The position numbers and the translations under genes are program-made. Below, piece by piece: positions 1-12,779 of a stretch of 64,000 nt of DNA. Source of the DNA: Clusia tigrina (lineage: Eukaryota > Arthropoda > Insecta > Diptera > Clusiidae); NCBI GenBank assembly GCA_920105625.2, contig OV050031.1, positions 229,634,194 through 229,698,193 on the forward strand, given 5' to 3'. Positions within the stretch are counted from its first letter, which is position 1; each line of letters starts with the position of its first letter. The notes beneath the pieces were generated by a model. The model was given only the letters and a program-made list of their open reading frames with translations, was not told the origin of the DNA and made no database searches.

Positions 1-645
1 ACCCTAGGCAGTATGAACAAGCTATCTCTAATGTAGGTACCAGGCCACATAGGAGTAGAGGGGAAATGAGAAGGTTGATAGCTTAGCTAGGAAGGCTGCG
101 GCCTCTCACTTCAACGGCCCTGAACCCTTCTGTGGACTATCATCCAATACCATTGGAGGTCTTCTGAAAAAACGTACAGATGCAAAACGAAGTCAAACCT
201 GGAAAACTCTTCCGGGATTAAGACAGTCCAAATCTCTTCTGGGAGATTTTAATCCAAAAAAAAAACTAAGGAGTTAATAAATATGCCTCGGAGTAAATTA
301 AGAATCATCACAGGCATTTTAAGCGGACATTGTAGACTCAACTACCGTTTGAACAAGTTGGGTATATCTTCTGATGCCATCTGTCGATTCTGTGGAGAAA
401 GTGACGAAACCTCACTGAACCTGATCACAGACTGCGGACCATTGGCACACAAAAGACACAGGTGTTTTGGAGAATATATCTTAGATATGAGCAAGATCCT
501 TCATCCTGAGACCTCCAAAATATATGAATTCCTGTCGGAAATTAACCTGACAGAAGATTTATAGATGAGACTATCCTCATCTTTCTAATAAATAGATCTT
601 TCAGGTCGCAGTGTATAACACCCTTAAATATATCTATCTATCTAC
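1..645 (+). mobile_element. 3' end of LOA-like non-LTR retrotransposon (copy A)
   Basis: This fragment holds the end of an RNase H domain followed by the C-terminal cysteine/histidine region of a LINE ORF2. It is nearly identical to the copy ending at 46085. Positions 283-564 encode the open C-terminus with a C-x2-C...H motif (CRFCGESDE). Upstream it is broken: the tryptophan codon before the VPGH motif is TAG (35-37), an extra G near 62-66 shifts the frame, and an A-rich slip lies near 257. Unlike copy B it keeps the histidine of the VPGH motif. The 3' end runs into a TATC tail at about 632-645. Clade placement follows from copy B, whose ORF1 has a DUF4780-like domain. Confidence 0.8.
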
Positions 646-3378
646 TCTTTGGGCACTAAAAATTTAAATAAATTGGGGTCTTCGCATTGCATACAAAAAA
701 AAACTTCCTTCAAAAAGCATTTTAATTAGTTATCACATCGCAAACAACAACGTAATAAAGGTCTGCATGAAATGAGCTGTATCATTTTCTGTCTAGTTTT
801 CTTTGAATGCTAACGGGAAGTAAACACAATAAATACGCAAATGTTTATCAAGGGTCTCTGTACTGTATGTAAATGTTTGTGATATCAGTTCATATGAGTG
901 AAATATTTCACCTTTTTCTAGGAATATTTGTTTGCATGACATAAACCGCGAAACTGTATGTGTACAAATTTTAGTGTTCTGATGGAAAGAGGGGAAAAAA
1001 TGACTTGATTATGATGAAATAATACTTTTTATAAATTAAAACTAAATTATACAATGTACTCGAATTTTATTGGCAAAGGTAAAAAATTAGAGGACCTTGA
1101 AGGCACATTATATTATAGGAAAGACATGTAGACTGTGTGTTTCAAGGTATTTTGATTGTTGTGCGGAAATGTGTTTAATTTTCGCACTGTTGTTTTCACT
1201 GTTTTTCTTAACGTTAAAATAGCGATGGCGCATTTACTATATAAAACTTTTTATTTATAACTGGTTTTGTAAGTGTACTCACTTTGATATAATTTTATTG
1301 TTAAAGATGTGACAAGCGTTTTAATCAAAGACATTTAAAAGACGGGCAGGAATAATAATTTATTTTTAGGATATTTTTTAAGTTATTTTGTTTTGTTTTT
1401 TGTTTTGTTATAAAAATATAAACTTTTAGTGTGAAAGTAAAAATTTTTTTAAAATTTACCAAAGCCGCTTAAATTTCTGATATTTATACATACTCGAACT
1501 AGAAATATTTACATATACATATATCTAGTTTAGATATTTCGGTTGATCGTCATCTAGGGTCTAACTCTATATGTGTAGCTAAGCAACAGACAATTTGAAT
1601 TGCCTTAAAGCCAGCGTTAAACGACGGCTGGTCTGGGAGAAACAACGACGTTTAGTGCTCTTAACTTAGCCCAAAATTTATACGATTCTTGCTGCCTTCT
1701 CTTTAGTGGATTTACTACTACCAACTTTAAGCAAGTTTCACATTACTTGCAGAATATTCGACTTTTCTTCTATTCAACGATGCCGAAACTACAAAGTTCA
1801 AAGAAAGAAATATGATGGTTAACTTCCAGAAAGATATGATTAAAATATTGAATATACATAGCTATTATAATATAAACAAATTAAAATATATGTGGTTCTA
1901 ATTTTCTAAAATTTTTCTTTCATATTTAATTATAAAAATTTATATCATTGCTTCGAGAGTATTGAAAATTAGTTTTACCAATTTCATAAAATTATAAAGT
2001 TTTAAGAAAAACGTTACATATTCAAGTTTTCTTGTCTCTCGACGGGGATATCAGAACAAAGGGGCAATGTCCAAGAAAAACGCTTAATATATGTAAGTTA
2101 GAGTGAGACAACTATATTTGTCAAATATTACGATATTGTAATCTAAAAAGATGTATATGCGCATTAAGTACGTATCTGGTTTTGTGTATTACATGAATGC
2201 GTCATTAATTCACAGCGGAAATTTTTCATGTATTGTTTTTTCTAACCTAAATATGTATGTATATACTATGTATGTTTGTATGTGCGTATTGAGCAAGAGC
2301 GTATCAAGATGGGGGTATTATTTGAATGCGTCATTAAATTCACGGCGGAATTTTTTCATATTATTTTTATAGCAGACATTGTTGTATGATTTAATTAGCA
2401 AGGAATACGGTTACTTATATATTATTTTTAATGTTTACCACTTTTAAATTGTATACCTTCTTCCTACTTCCTTCTTAGATCCTTGAACTCAACATCGTAC
2501 TGATGGACGATTGCCAATCTTCTGCCCTTCTGCCTAATAAATACTTCTCTATAAAATTGGATAAAATAACAGATTGGCAGAAGGATATGTAGGCGTTTCT
2601 TCCGCTCCACCGCTTTGATTTTTCGCAAATACCGACATGTATATATGTTTGTACATACATATACACAGCAACTATGTATTTATGTATATTACAATCTGCT
2701 TACGTGCTCATCTTCCCTTTAATATGGCAATTTGCGTCGTAGTTTTCAATCCAATGCATTTTGAAATACATTCGGCAGCCTAGTCGTTGACAAATAAAGC
2801 GATTTCCTCCTATTCTTACACCAGAACAACATGACTTCCAGTTTCACAACTTTTTATAAATATAAAAAATATAACTTCACTATACAACTTTAAAACCTTG
2901 TATTAATATGGAACAAAAGCTTCGAACACTTATAAATTGTGAATAACACCAAAGTCATACTGCACCCATATTTATACCCATTGCCAGTAGAACTAGAAAT
3001 TTCCTGAATTTTCGTTGTTTCGTTCAGTTCGTTCAATCGATTTGTCTTTAAAAAAATTTACAAAACATCAGAAACAGAACGTTCGGTCCTCCAGACATTT
3101 ATTTTACCCTATTCCTGGCAACTAGAAATATAAAAGTTTAAATTGTAATTATTACTAGTTTATATTATCAATAGATTTGTTCTATTCAAAAGTTACTAAA
3201 GCAGGTTCACGTATTTATTTGTCTGTTAACGTAAACAAAGATTATCTACAATTATCTTACAAAGATTATCTACAATAATAATAATGGCCAATCTTTGCGT
3301 TAAGTGGCGTAAACTTCGTACAAAAATACGAATCATTGTGACAAACTGTGTATGTAACTGAGCTTTCGGAATTTTAGA
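646..3378. other. AT-rich intergenic sequence, no gene seen
   Basis: I see no supported gene here. The only internal structure is a loose duplication of about 45 bp (about 2188-2234 and 2313-2360) sharing GAATGCGTCATTAA and a following GGCGGAA/AGCGGAA stretch, which looks like an old tandem or MITE-end duplication. Confidence 0.4.
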
Positions 3379-3386
3379 TTTGTAAC

Positions 3387-4240
3387 CAGTGAACGAAAAG
3401 AAAGAGAACACTAACGAATTGTACTTATCACTCATTATTAAATAAAATTTTCTAACAATTTTTGTAATTTGCTTCTATTCATCAAATTTTATTGCAATTT
3501 ACTATATAAATATTCTTATTTTTGCATGCTGCAAGAAGACAGGTCTATATTTCCATAAGTACGAAAGCAAAAGGACACTACACGAACGAATAATTTCGTG
3601 AACTTCGTACGGGTTTCGCTTGCGATCGCGCTGCAAAAACAGTAGAAACCAGTGTGCACTTTAGGTGTGCCCTGGTAGAAACGTTTTCGTTTGGTTCTAG
3701 TTCTCAAGTACGAAACGATATCGTAGTGCACTGCGTTCAACTTTTTTATTTTAGTGTACTGTACTTCGTTTACGCTCATGATGAGTACGATTCGTTAGTG
3801 TAATGTAGTACAGTACAGTGATGATATTTGTAGTGGAATTGTACTTTTTTACCTCCTTTCGATTTTAAGAAGTCCCCAAGTCCTTTCGACCCAAAAAAAG
3901 TACTCTCCGATGCACAAAATTCCTATGTTATGTTCTAAAGCTGACTGCAGACACATCAAATGCCGGTCAAACATTGAGAGTGTGTGAGTGTAAAACGACA
4001 AACGTATACATCACCAATTGTTTTTGCTTTACATTTATGATTTATTAGAAAAAAAAGTACTCTCGAGCCGGAAAAAGTACTTTGCTTGAGTAAAAAAGTA
4101 CTTTCGAAAATTCGGAAATATCATCACTGGTACAGTACATAAATAAATAAACTTACGTGAAAATTTTACAGTAACTGTACTGCGAAAGATGGAAGCGGAA
4201 CGATATGAAACGGTACGATTGTGTTTCTTTTCGTTCACTG
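3387..4240. mobile_element. hAT-type non-autonomous element with 8-bp TSD
   Basis: The 854-bp segment begins CAGTGAACGAAAAGAAA and ends with its inverse, TTTCTTTTCGTTCACTG. It is flanked on both sides by the same 8 bases, TTTGTAAC (3379-3386 and 4241-4248). A CAGTG terminus with an 8-bp target-site duplication is the hallmark of hAT transposons. No transposase frame is present, so it is non-autonomous. The interior is rich in GTACTTT/AAAGTAC motifs in both orientations. Confidence 0.85.
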
Positions 4241-4723
4241 TTTGTAACAGAAAATTAATAAATATTGTTAATATTGGCAAGATGAAATGACTCGATAGAT
4301 ATAATAAACGTGCATGTGCGATATATGAACAATATTTAATATACATGGGAAAGCAAAATTAATTACTTCAACATTTTGCTATACGATTTATTTCTCAGTG
4401 TTATCTCTTACTGTAATAGAACAATTTTTCAAATGTAAAAAAAACACGCAATTTATGAAACTGCAAACCCACTAAGACTGGTTATAGTGGTGAAATACGC
4501 GCAAAAAAACAAAAATCGTAAATTCATTTGTTCAATCCATTTGCTAGAAAGAGAACACTCCTCGTAAGAAAATTTGATTTTTCTACGCTGAATACATTAG
4601 TTAAAACAAAACACTATGTAAATGTGAACAGTTAAATTTAAGCGGCCCCGACACGTTACTGCATTATGCACAGAATCGTAAAGATGGATTAGTGAAATAG
4701 CTATGTATGCGTCTCACATACAA

Positions 4724-4795
4724 TGACTGAAGCCATGTAGTAAGCAAAATCCAAATCATTTGGATTTTGCTTACTGCATGCGGTGTGTTCAGTCA
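4724..4795. repeat. Long hairpin with perfect 16-bp core arms
   Basis: Positions 4740-4774 form a perfect inverted repeat (arm GTAAGCAAAATCCAAA, 3-nt spacer). An imperfect outer stem extends it from TGACTGA (4724) to TCAGTCA (4795). It could be the centre of a fold-back MITE or a transcribed hairpin. No flanking duplication was identified. Confidence 0.6.
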
Positions 4796-4863
4796 ATACG
4801 TCATGTGTATTTCCGTGACTGAACATGCATTCATTCGAAGCAGAATTTCATAGCGTGCGGACT

Positions 4864-5060
4864 TCATGTGGTGACTGCAAGGTGAATTTCGTACTTTCAG
4901 AACTGTCAAACATAAGCAATGTGCCATTATATACTGTTAAAAATAAACGGAATTCAGGGGAATGGAGAAATTCTTAAAATCTGTTTGAAGGGTTAAACAA
5001 TTTGTACAAAATATATTTAATAGTTAAATAGACTAATAATTTATTTTTAGTTTTCAGTAT
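4864..5060 (+). mobile_element. Truncated copy of the AAGGTGAATTT MITE family
   Basis: The sequence from the GTGGTGACTGCAAGG block through ATATATTTAATAGTTAAATAGACT matches the left half of the family whose best copies lie at 40627-40975 and 42606-43659. The terminal inverted repeat and the right half are missing. It is about 15-20 percent diverged from the other copies. Confidence 0.65.
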
Positions 5061-5322
5061 GTAAGTGAGACACATTTAACAAAATTATACATATGTTTGT
5101 TTGCTGATTGTTATATCTTTCTGCTAATCTTTCAATACACTCAAAATTTATTTATTATATACTTGTATATATATTTATTTGTATATTTATTGATTTGTAA
5201 AAGATTATACAACTTATAAAGTTTGCAGCAAATGTGACTGACTACTTTATATCGTATTTTCTGTACAATTTATAAATGACAAAAAGGTTTGCTTGATGTG
5301 ATTGCCTCGCTGGTTTAAATCC

Positions 5323-5449
5323 AAGTGTTGCGGCTCCCTCGCTGATCCAAAAAGAAGTGTTGCATCTCCCTCGCTGATCAAAAACAAGTGTTGCGGCTCC
5401 CTCGCTGATCCAAAAACAGGTGTTGCGGCTCCCTCGCTGATACAAAAAC
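5323..5449. repeat. Four-unit tandem repeat, about 32 bp
   Basis: Four units start at 5323, 5355, 5386 and 5418. Each has the form AAGTGTTGCGGCTCCCTCGC followed by TGATCCAAAAA. The units differ by one to four bases, and the second is one base shorter. The short open frames across it on both strands come from the repeat, and the 31-bp unit breaks any shared frame. Confidence 0.85.
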
Positions 5450-6104
5450 AAATGGCCGAGTCAAGTGGCGAGAAATCGAACGTAAGCGCTTGATAGGGCC
5501 GATCGGCGGTAGAAATTAAAGGTGACTGTCGACCGGCACGAACTTTTGCCCGCGCTCTCTACGCACAAATCGCAGGGACATGGTGCGGGGAATTATATCC
5601 GCAGCATGCCATACACCGAATTGACAGGCAGATTATGGTCACGCTCGCACCGAGTAGCAGCAATCGGAAATAGAGGTTCACGACGTGAACAACATTAATT
5701 AAAATATCATGGACGTGGACTCGAAGTGGTGCCAGTATTTGAAAATTTAAATGGAGAATATTTAGGGAAAGTTACCTGACTCAGTTCCTGGTGCACTTGC
5801 TGGCTTTTGTTGTCGGACCCACTCAAGTCATTCGCTTAATCTGGAATAAAAATAAATCAATGAATTAATTATAAAATAACTTATTTCATTATTTAATATA
5901 AACTATCAATGAGCAGCTATCTTGCAAATTCACCCTGGGAATGGAGAAAAAAGGCTTAGCACTTCGCAGCAATCGTTTTTTTGCACACACATCTCCATGG
6001 CCATTTACGAAATCACTGAGCAAAAAGTTGTCTTCACAAAAAACTGCCATTTTTTTAAAGTCAACACCACATGCATTCACCCACTGTTGTCGAAAACCAC
6101 TTGT
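5450..6104. other. Unassigned sequence upstream of the LINE tail
   Basis: Positions 5480-5700 are GC-richer than their surroundings and may belong to an old insertion. I recognise no protein, inverted repeat or RNA gene. Confidence 0.3.
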
Positions 6105-6268
6105 TTTTTATTTTTATTTTATTTTTAAAAAAGTTTATACACAAATAAATTTAATGCTAAACTTATTACCTAGGCAACTAACAACTAAGGTCTTCGGCCT
6201 AACTATTAATAAAATTAACTAGTATTAAACTAATAAAAGTACATACATATATATTTTATATTTTATAT

Positions 6269-9200
6269 TTATATGTCAAAGTAAATCTGACAGAGGTGGA
6301 GCAGTGAAGTTACGTCTTTTATGTTTTCTGTGGATATATTTTGTAATGCATGTGGTAAAATGATTTGTTTAAAAAAATGTAGTTGTTTTTGAACCACAGT
6401 CGGGCAGCTGTTGATGAGATGGACTATTGTTAGTGTGTGGGAGTTGCAAAGTGGGCAAGTTGGTGGTAATGTTCCTTCAAATAAATATTTATGTGTGATC
6501 AATGTGTGCCCAAGACGGATCCTTATGTATTTTCGTAAGTTCAATTTGGATATGTTACTTGGGTATCTGGATGCATTCCCGTCTGGATTAATTAGTTTAT
6601 AATTGTGCGAGTATTGAGTCCAGTTTTGTTTTCGTTGGATAGAATGGTATGCATTTATTTGGTTTTTTAAGTCGCTTCTGCTGTATGTGGGATGAATTAA
6701 AAGTGGTGCACTTGTAGCATATTTTGCGGCTGCGTCGGCCAGGGTATTTCCAATAATTCCAGCGTGTCCCGGTATCCACATTATTTTTGTTTTATGGGGA
6801 AGTGTGATTAAAATATCACGAATTTTGCATATTGTTTCGTCTCCGTGTGATGGGTTTTGAACAGCTTTGATAACCGACTGTGAATCGGAGCATATAATAT
6901 ACTTTCCTTTTTGTATTTTGCAATATTTTAAAGCTGTATATATTGCTTCGGCTTCGGCTGTAAATATTGAGGAGTATGCAGGTAATTGGGATACTTGGAG
7001 TACTTTCATGTTAGCATTTATCACAGCAAATCCGGAACCGTTTGTTTTCTTGGAGCCGTCAGTATACATGAATTTCCATCCACATTTTAGCCAAGAATTT
7101 TGAATTTCTTTGTAGTTTTGATGGTATATGGTGGCAGTGGTTGTAATTTTTGAGAGAGCGAATAATTCACAAATTACACTTTCTTTTTTTAGTAGCCATG
7201 GTGGATGTTTCGTGTTGTATTTTATGTGGCTTTTTATACTGATTCCAATGAGTTTTGCTGAGGATATTATTCTATGCATAGTAGAGGGCTGACGTATTAT
7301 TTTTCTTTTTGCTTGGTTGGATATATTTTCAATCATTGGATTTTCTGCTGGCAAAATTATTTTTGGGATCAGCCGTGAAGTGAGCAACGCCATTCTATCA
7401 GTTAATGTTAGTAGTCCGGCGTCTGTCAGTATGTTGGTCATTGGTGTGGTCCGAAATGCACCCAGACAGTAACGGGCAGCTGCATTATAAATTGAATTTA
7501 TTTTCCTCAGTTGTGATTGTGGTGCGTTTCCAAATATAGGTAGTGCGTAGTCTATTTTCGACAATAATACAGTTTTTAGTACGTTTATGTTGCAATTTGG
7601 GTGTGCTTGGCTATTGTAACTGCTTATACATTTAATTAAATTTAATCTATTGTTGAGAGATACTTTTAAATAATCAATATGTGAAGACCATCTATATCTA
7701 TTGTTAAATATAATACCAAGTATACGGAGATTATTTACATTTTCTATTGTTTTGTTTTGAATTAAAATATTAACAAGATTACAGTTTCTTTTACGGCACA
7801 CAAGGAGTATTTTAGATTTTTCAAACGATATTTTAGACCCTGATTTTTGTAGCCAGGTATTTATGTCTGCAAAAAGAATATTGATTTTATTTTGGAGTAT
7901 GGAAAAGGAAACAAATTTGGCTGTGATATATAAGTCATCTGCGTAGATTGTGTGGTTGAAAAAATGGTTACGATTTATTATTTTATTTAATTTTTCAAAT
8001 GCAACAAGGAAAAGGGTAACTGATAATGGTGAACCTTGTGGAATACCATTTTGAAGTGGCCATATTAGTGAGTGATTTCCGTCCACTTTAACTCTTATTT
8101 TCCTGTTCGATAGAAAAGCATCAATATATTTTATAATTTTTTCTCCTACTTTCCATTCTTTTAATTGAGATATTATAACATGCTTGCCAATTCTATCGAA
8201 GGCTTTTTCAAAATCGATCGATATTACCGAAAAATGTTTTTTTGATGAGATTGAATTAGCGATTAGATAGTCTATGTATAGAAGGGCGTCAATTGTTCCT
8301 TTTAGTGGTTTAAATGCTACTTGTTTTGGATTTATGAGCTTTTTCCTCGTAAGAAACCAATTGAGGCGTTTTGAAATGATTTTTTTCCATATCTTTGATA
8401 TGCAGGAAACTAGGGAAATAGGTCTGTATCCTTCAAATGAGTTTCCTTTTTTATTGGGTTTTGGAAGTGGTATAACAGTTGCTGTTTTCCAAATTTGAGG
8501 AATAATGCTGTTATTGAAAATGTGGTTGTAGATGTTGAGAAGGTTGTGTTTGCCAGAGATAGGTAGGTTTTTTAGCATCTGGTAAGAGACTTTATCATAG
8601 CCTGGTGTAGTATCTTTTGCTGATGATAAAGCTGCGTTGATCTCAATCAGTGTTATTTCGTTTTCTATTGATTTTGTTATTGTATCTATTGTGTATGATA
8701 TGGAGTTGAAATTTGTGTTATTTTTAAGTGTTTGGAATTCATTAGTAAAATTGGAATCATTTGAATATTCGGACCACAATTTTGCAAAATGGTTGGCAAT
8801 GTCGATTGGTTCATTTAAAACGGTACCATTAGGTAGAACGAGGGTGTTCAGTTTTCGATAACTTTCATTTCCATAAAGTCGGTGTACATTTTTCCACAGA
8901 ATTTGAGTAGGAGTATTTGGATTGATGGTAGATGTGAAGTCTTGAAATGATTTCCTTTTTGCTCTCTTAGCTTCAAATTTAAATTTCGCATTCGATTTTC
9001 TGTAAAGTAACCTATTTTCTTGTGTTAGATTATTTTTAAAAATTGTCCATCTATTTTGTTTAGCTTTTTGAAGTTTAGACAATTCATCGTTCCACCAGTA
9101 GGAATATTTATGTAGAGTTTTACCTAATGTTTTGGGGATAGATTCGTTAGCAGAAGCGATGATAAATTTTTGAAAGCGAGCAGCATCTTTATTTATATTG

Positions 9201-9737
9201 CCAGTTATTTCCACTGTTTTTTTACTGACAAGTTTTCGGAATCTACTCCAATCAGCTTTATCCATTATATATTTATAATTAGAGTTTCTATTGATTGATC
9301 TAGTATGGTTATTTGTCATGGACAAGATAATCGGAAAATGGTCGCTGCCATATAGTTGTGGTTCAATATGCCATGAAATTAAAGGGAGTAAATTTGCAGA
9401 AAAAAATGAGAGGTCAATATTAGTGAAAGTGGAATGGGTAGATAGATGGGTTGGTGAGCCGTTGTTTAAAAGTGTTAAATTAGTGTGGTGCATGAATTGT
9501 TCAATTTCTTTACCTCTGGAGTTTGTTTTATTGGACCCCCAGATGGTATTGTGTGCATTAAAGTCGCCTAAGAGGATAAGTGGAGAGGAAATATTGTTAA
9601 CAAGGTGTAATATATCACTGCATGACATTGTTATGTTTGGTGGTTTAATCAATCTGGTCGATATTTTCCTTTATTTTTGTAGTTAATTTTAATTCACAAA
9701 CAATCCAAACTTGACGTGCGACAATTCGCTTCTAATA

Positions 9738-9830
<93 letters not shown>

Positions 9831-10360
9831 ATATTTCCCGCGCAAAACCAGTGACGTCGCGCGCTTTTTCCGATTACCCGAGAGAGGGAAAAAACTGTCA
9901 GTCAAATCACAGCTGTCATTTAAATTACACTATTGCTATCTCGTTTCTCAAAAGCGTTGCCACTTAAATTTGACGCAAATATTAATACACTCTGCGAATC
10001 AGAAAAAGCACCGACAAGACCGGTATGAAACAACAGGAACTGACTACAGTGGCAAATAAATTGAGATTATTGTTAATTTAATTTCTGTTTGTATTTCAAT
10101 GATTGTTGTGCAAAGATTGGAGGTGTGTAATTGGTGTGTAATCTATGCATTTTTTTATGAATATAGCTGTACCTCCTTTGGCATTACATTGTGTGGTAGT
10201 GTTAGTTATAATACTGTTGTATCCGTTTAGGTTTATTTGTGTGGTTGTGAGGTGAGTTTCTTGTATGGCTATAATGTGAATGTTGATTAATTAGTATTTG
10301 GAGCTCATGTAAGTTATTATAGTAGCCGTTTAAATTCCATTGCAGAATTTTTAGGACCAT
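6269..10360 (-). pseudogene. I-clade LINE ORF2 (EN-RT-RNase H), EN domain broken
   Basis: The reverse strand from ATG at 10360 encodes the apurinic-type endonuclease start (ILQWNLNGYY, then, after a one-base frameshift near 10270, IIAIQETHL). This continues to about 10045 (IKLTIISIYLP). Non-homologous sequence follows, and the frame resumes at about 9652 with KPPNITMS and GDFNAHN. From there 1127 codons are open. RT follows, with SYQMLK, YRPISLVS and the catalytic box IYADDL (about 7960). RNase H comes next, with YTDGS, AEAEAI, CSDSQS and a WIPGHAGIIGN motif, so all acidic residues are kept. A C-terminal CPLCNSHTLTIVHLINSC zinc-like motif closes the protein. The long intact RT/RNase H block suggests a fairly recent insertion. 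Confidence 0.88.
9655..10060. other. TA-rich segment interrupting LINE ORF2, with (TA)n
   Basis: This stretch has no coding relation to the flanking ORF2 endonuclease halves. It contains an uninterrupted TA microsatellite at 9744-9828, then a GC-richer part with GTGACGTCGCGCGC. It is probably a small insertion, since the protein reads through to about 10060 and resumes at about 9652. Clear terminal repeats were not found, so its class is unknown. Confidence 0.55.
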
Positions 10361-10414
10361 AACAATCAGAGATTATTGCTTAATATTATTATTAATCTAA
10401 TAAAAATAAAAGCA

Positions 10415-11597
10415 TCAATTCATCTCTCTGTCACTAGACGAGGGGCTAGTGCTTCCAGATAAAATTGAGTTATGGGGCGAGCTAGGTGAATCTGAATCGC
10501 TTACATGTGTTTGAATTTTATCGTATTTAATAAGTGCTGGTTTTAATATTGGGTTTGATATAGTTTTGGTGGTAGTTGAATATGTGTTTTTCTTTTGGTT
10601 ATGTGTGAGTGTTTGATCTAAACTTGACTGATTACTGTGTTTTGCTATTGTATTGAATGATTGAAAGTTGTTTGTATTGAGTGGAGTTGGGAGAGTAGAG
10701 ATTGGTTTATTGTTAAAATTTGTTATTGTTTGTGAAGTTGTGGGTAGGGGGGATTCAGCCTTTGCTGAATTTGAAATTGTGGAAGAGAGAGGTTTTTGGA
10801 AAGAGAGACGTTTACATCTTTCTTCAATCGCTTTTTCTAGTGTTTCAACTGGAATTTCGTAATTCTGTGGTTTTGCATTTACAGTTTGTGCGGCATTTTG
10901 ATATGTGCATTTTGTTGTTGTTTTTATTTTTAAAATTTCTTGCCTTTGCTTGATGCTTGGGCAGTTTCTGTTATTTGCTCTGTGAGCATGTTTGCAGTTT
11001 ATGCATTCGATCTTGGTGCATGGTGTTGGGTCATGAATTGCAGACGCGCAGACTTCACACTTTGCTTCACTTTTGCAATATTTTTTGGTGTGTCCCAACT
11101 TCAGGCAATTTTTACATTGCAGAGGAGCTTGAATGTATGCTTCTACTTTATATTTGAGGAACTCTATATTTACCTCTTTTGGGAGTTCGTATTTATTGAA
11201 TGATATAATGTGAAGAGAGGTATTCACAGTTTTACCATCAATAATTTTTTTAATTTTTTGGAACTCTACTACATCTTGATTATTTAGTCCGTCAAGAATT
11301 TCTGTTTCGGACAAGTCTCGTAGTGGTGGTGCAAACACAACTCCTTTACTGTGTTTCGAATCGGTTATAAACTTGCTGCTATCGGACATATTTCACCTAA
11401 ATTTGTTGCTTTTAAGAATTTATTTGTTTGTTTCTCATTTTTTGTGAAAATCAATGAATTGCCGTCTCGAGTAAATGTAATTTCTTGGACACTTTCAGAG
11501 CAGATTCGTGTTGGTTGTCGATGTTTATATTTGCTTTTTTTCTTTTTCTGTCTGGGTCTAGCAATTCAAATCTGTTTCCTCCAGAGGAGGAAGCCAT
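10415..11597 (-). pseudogene. I-clade LINE ORF1 (zinc-knuckle RNA-binding protein)
   Basis: The start codon at 11597 (MASSSGGNRFELLDPDRK) is inferred from a reading that needs two frameshifts, near 11490 and 11370. From 11389 the frame is open to the stop at 10415. The main block carries three knuckles in a row: CKNCLKLGHTKKYC and CEVCASAIHDPTPC (both CX2CX4HX4C), then CINCKHAHRANNRNC (CX2CX3HX6C). A Ser/Thr/Asn-rich tail follows. In the family this protein coats the element RNA and chaperones target-primed reverse transcription. The frameshifts mean this copy cannot supply intact ORF1. Confidence 0.82.
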
Positions 11598-11839
11598 GAT
11601 GTTTGAAAATTATTCTTTAATTGTTTTATATATATTTACCCAGAAAAAGGGTAACAGTGACACAGAATTTTGTTGTTGCTGTTGTTTTTTTTTTTTTAAT
11701 CACAGGAAAGAAGTGAGAAGGGAAAGAAAAACTATACTTGAACGATTGAAGAGCGCAAACTATACACCGAACTGTTCAATACGAGAAAAGAAAGGGTAAA
11801 GAAATATACATGGAGTCCATAGTAGTGTGTGTGTGCAGA

Positions 11840-12150
11840 ATATGGAGATCATAATACTACTGCCACGCCCACAATTAACTAAAAATCATTACTAAGTTCC
11901 TATCAAAGATTTATCAACATAATTTTACACGAAGGTTGCGGGTACTAACATTAAACACCACACGAAAAATGGGAGTCCTATTTTACAGCCATGGTCCCTA
12001 CAAAGCCATATACAAGATTCGGGGTCGATCATACGAAGGATACGCCTCCCTTCCATATAATGAACTTTGGAGACCCCACCTAAAACAATTACCCTATCTA
12101 TGCTTCTAGTGATGATATATAAACACAAATTGGTAGATGTATACATTGAG
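11840..12150. repeat. Degenerate dispersed repeat (GCCACGCCCAC family)
   Basis: The block CTGCCACGCCCACAATTAACT ... AAGTTCCTATCAAAGATTTATCAACA resembles 63770-63920 (AAGTTCCAATAGAACATTCATCAACGAG ... TGCCACGCCCACTATTGAG) in order and wording. Both carry a CCACGCCCA core and a downstream ACAGCCATGG or ACGCTATTAAGCC-like segment. I take them as old copies of one repeat family. No coding function is seen. Confidence 0.45.
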
Positions 12151-12779
12151 TCTGTACCAACTGAAGTAAAAACTCAGACGAAAACATGGCTATCAAAAAA
12201 TTAACGCTATGAGCAGCCCTAAAGTGCAGCTAATTAGGAAATAGTTTGAGAAAGAGCTCGGAAGCAAAATGCAAAAATAAGAAAAAGCATGAGCTGGAAA
12301 TGTAGCTGATGAAAGATTTTGGAGATATCGACAATTTATTCTTGAGGAAGGAGTATGAATCTTGTTTGGAAACTGGAAATACAGAATAAAGATGCTGCAC
12401 ACAAATAAATTATTTGATGTGATCCTCTCGCCACCTGAAGCAATTGTATAGTGCCTTTCAAAAAAAATAATAGAAACAAAGATTACGCAAAGTGATGTAC
12501 AAACATTTTCGTTCTGCGCATCTACGTCACAGTAGCCTGGTTGCAAAGCGAAATGTCAAACTAGCATACATTAATATTAAAAATAGAAACATTTATTATT
12601 TTATTTGCAACATTTTTCGGCGAAATAAATATAACAATATATTACAAATATTCTTCCATTCTCGTTTTTGCAACCTGCCCCCGCACATTTCATTTTTAAC
12701 AATTGTCTCTTTATTTTATTATTTAATAAGAATACACAATCTGCACTATTTATTTATAATTTTTTGAGCTACTAAGAAG
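12151..12779. other. Intergenic, nothing recognised
   Basis: AT-rich sequence with no supported gene. A TCAAAAAAAATAATAGAAACAAAGATTACGCAA stretch near 12457 recurs at about 46411-46435 next to a MITE, so part of this is repeat-derived. Confidence 0.3.

Larger units (their letters stand above)
6105..11774 (-). mobile_element. I-clade non-LTR retrotransposon, near full length
   Basis: Read on the minus strand: a 5' leader (about 11774-11598), ORF1 (11597-10415), a 55-base spacer, ORF2 (10360-6269) and a 3' UTR ending in an A-rich tail at about 6105-6130. ORF1 carries three zinc knuckles. ORF2 has endonuclease, reverse transcriptase and RNase H, the combination expected of the I clade. A TA-rich foreign segment of about 0.4 kb interrupts the endonuclease. 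The 5' boundary is a guess based on CAGTTCGG at 11767-11774, because no target duplication could be matched. A second, 5'-truncated copy of the same 3' end lies at 41466-41878. Confidence 0.85.

Noticed and set aside
2151..2372. 73-codon open frame
   Set aside because: AT-rich, no domain, lies across a small duplication; no codon or conservation support.
5302..5493. Possible small protein across the 32-bp repeats
   Set aside because: Unit length is not a multiple of three and the repeats read differently in each unit.
9716..9967. Open frame reading IYIYIY
   Set aside because: Generated by the TA microsatellite.
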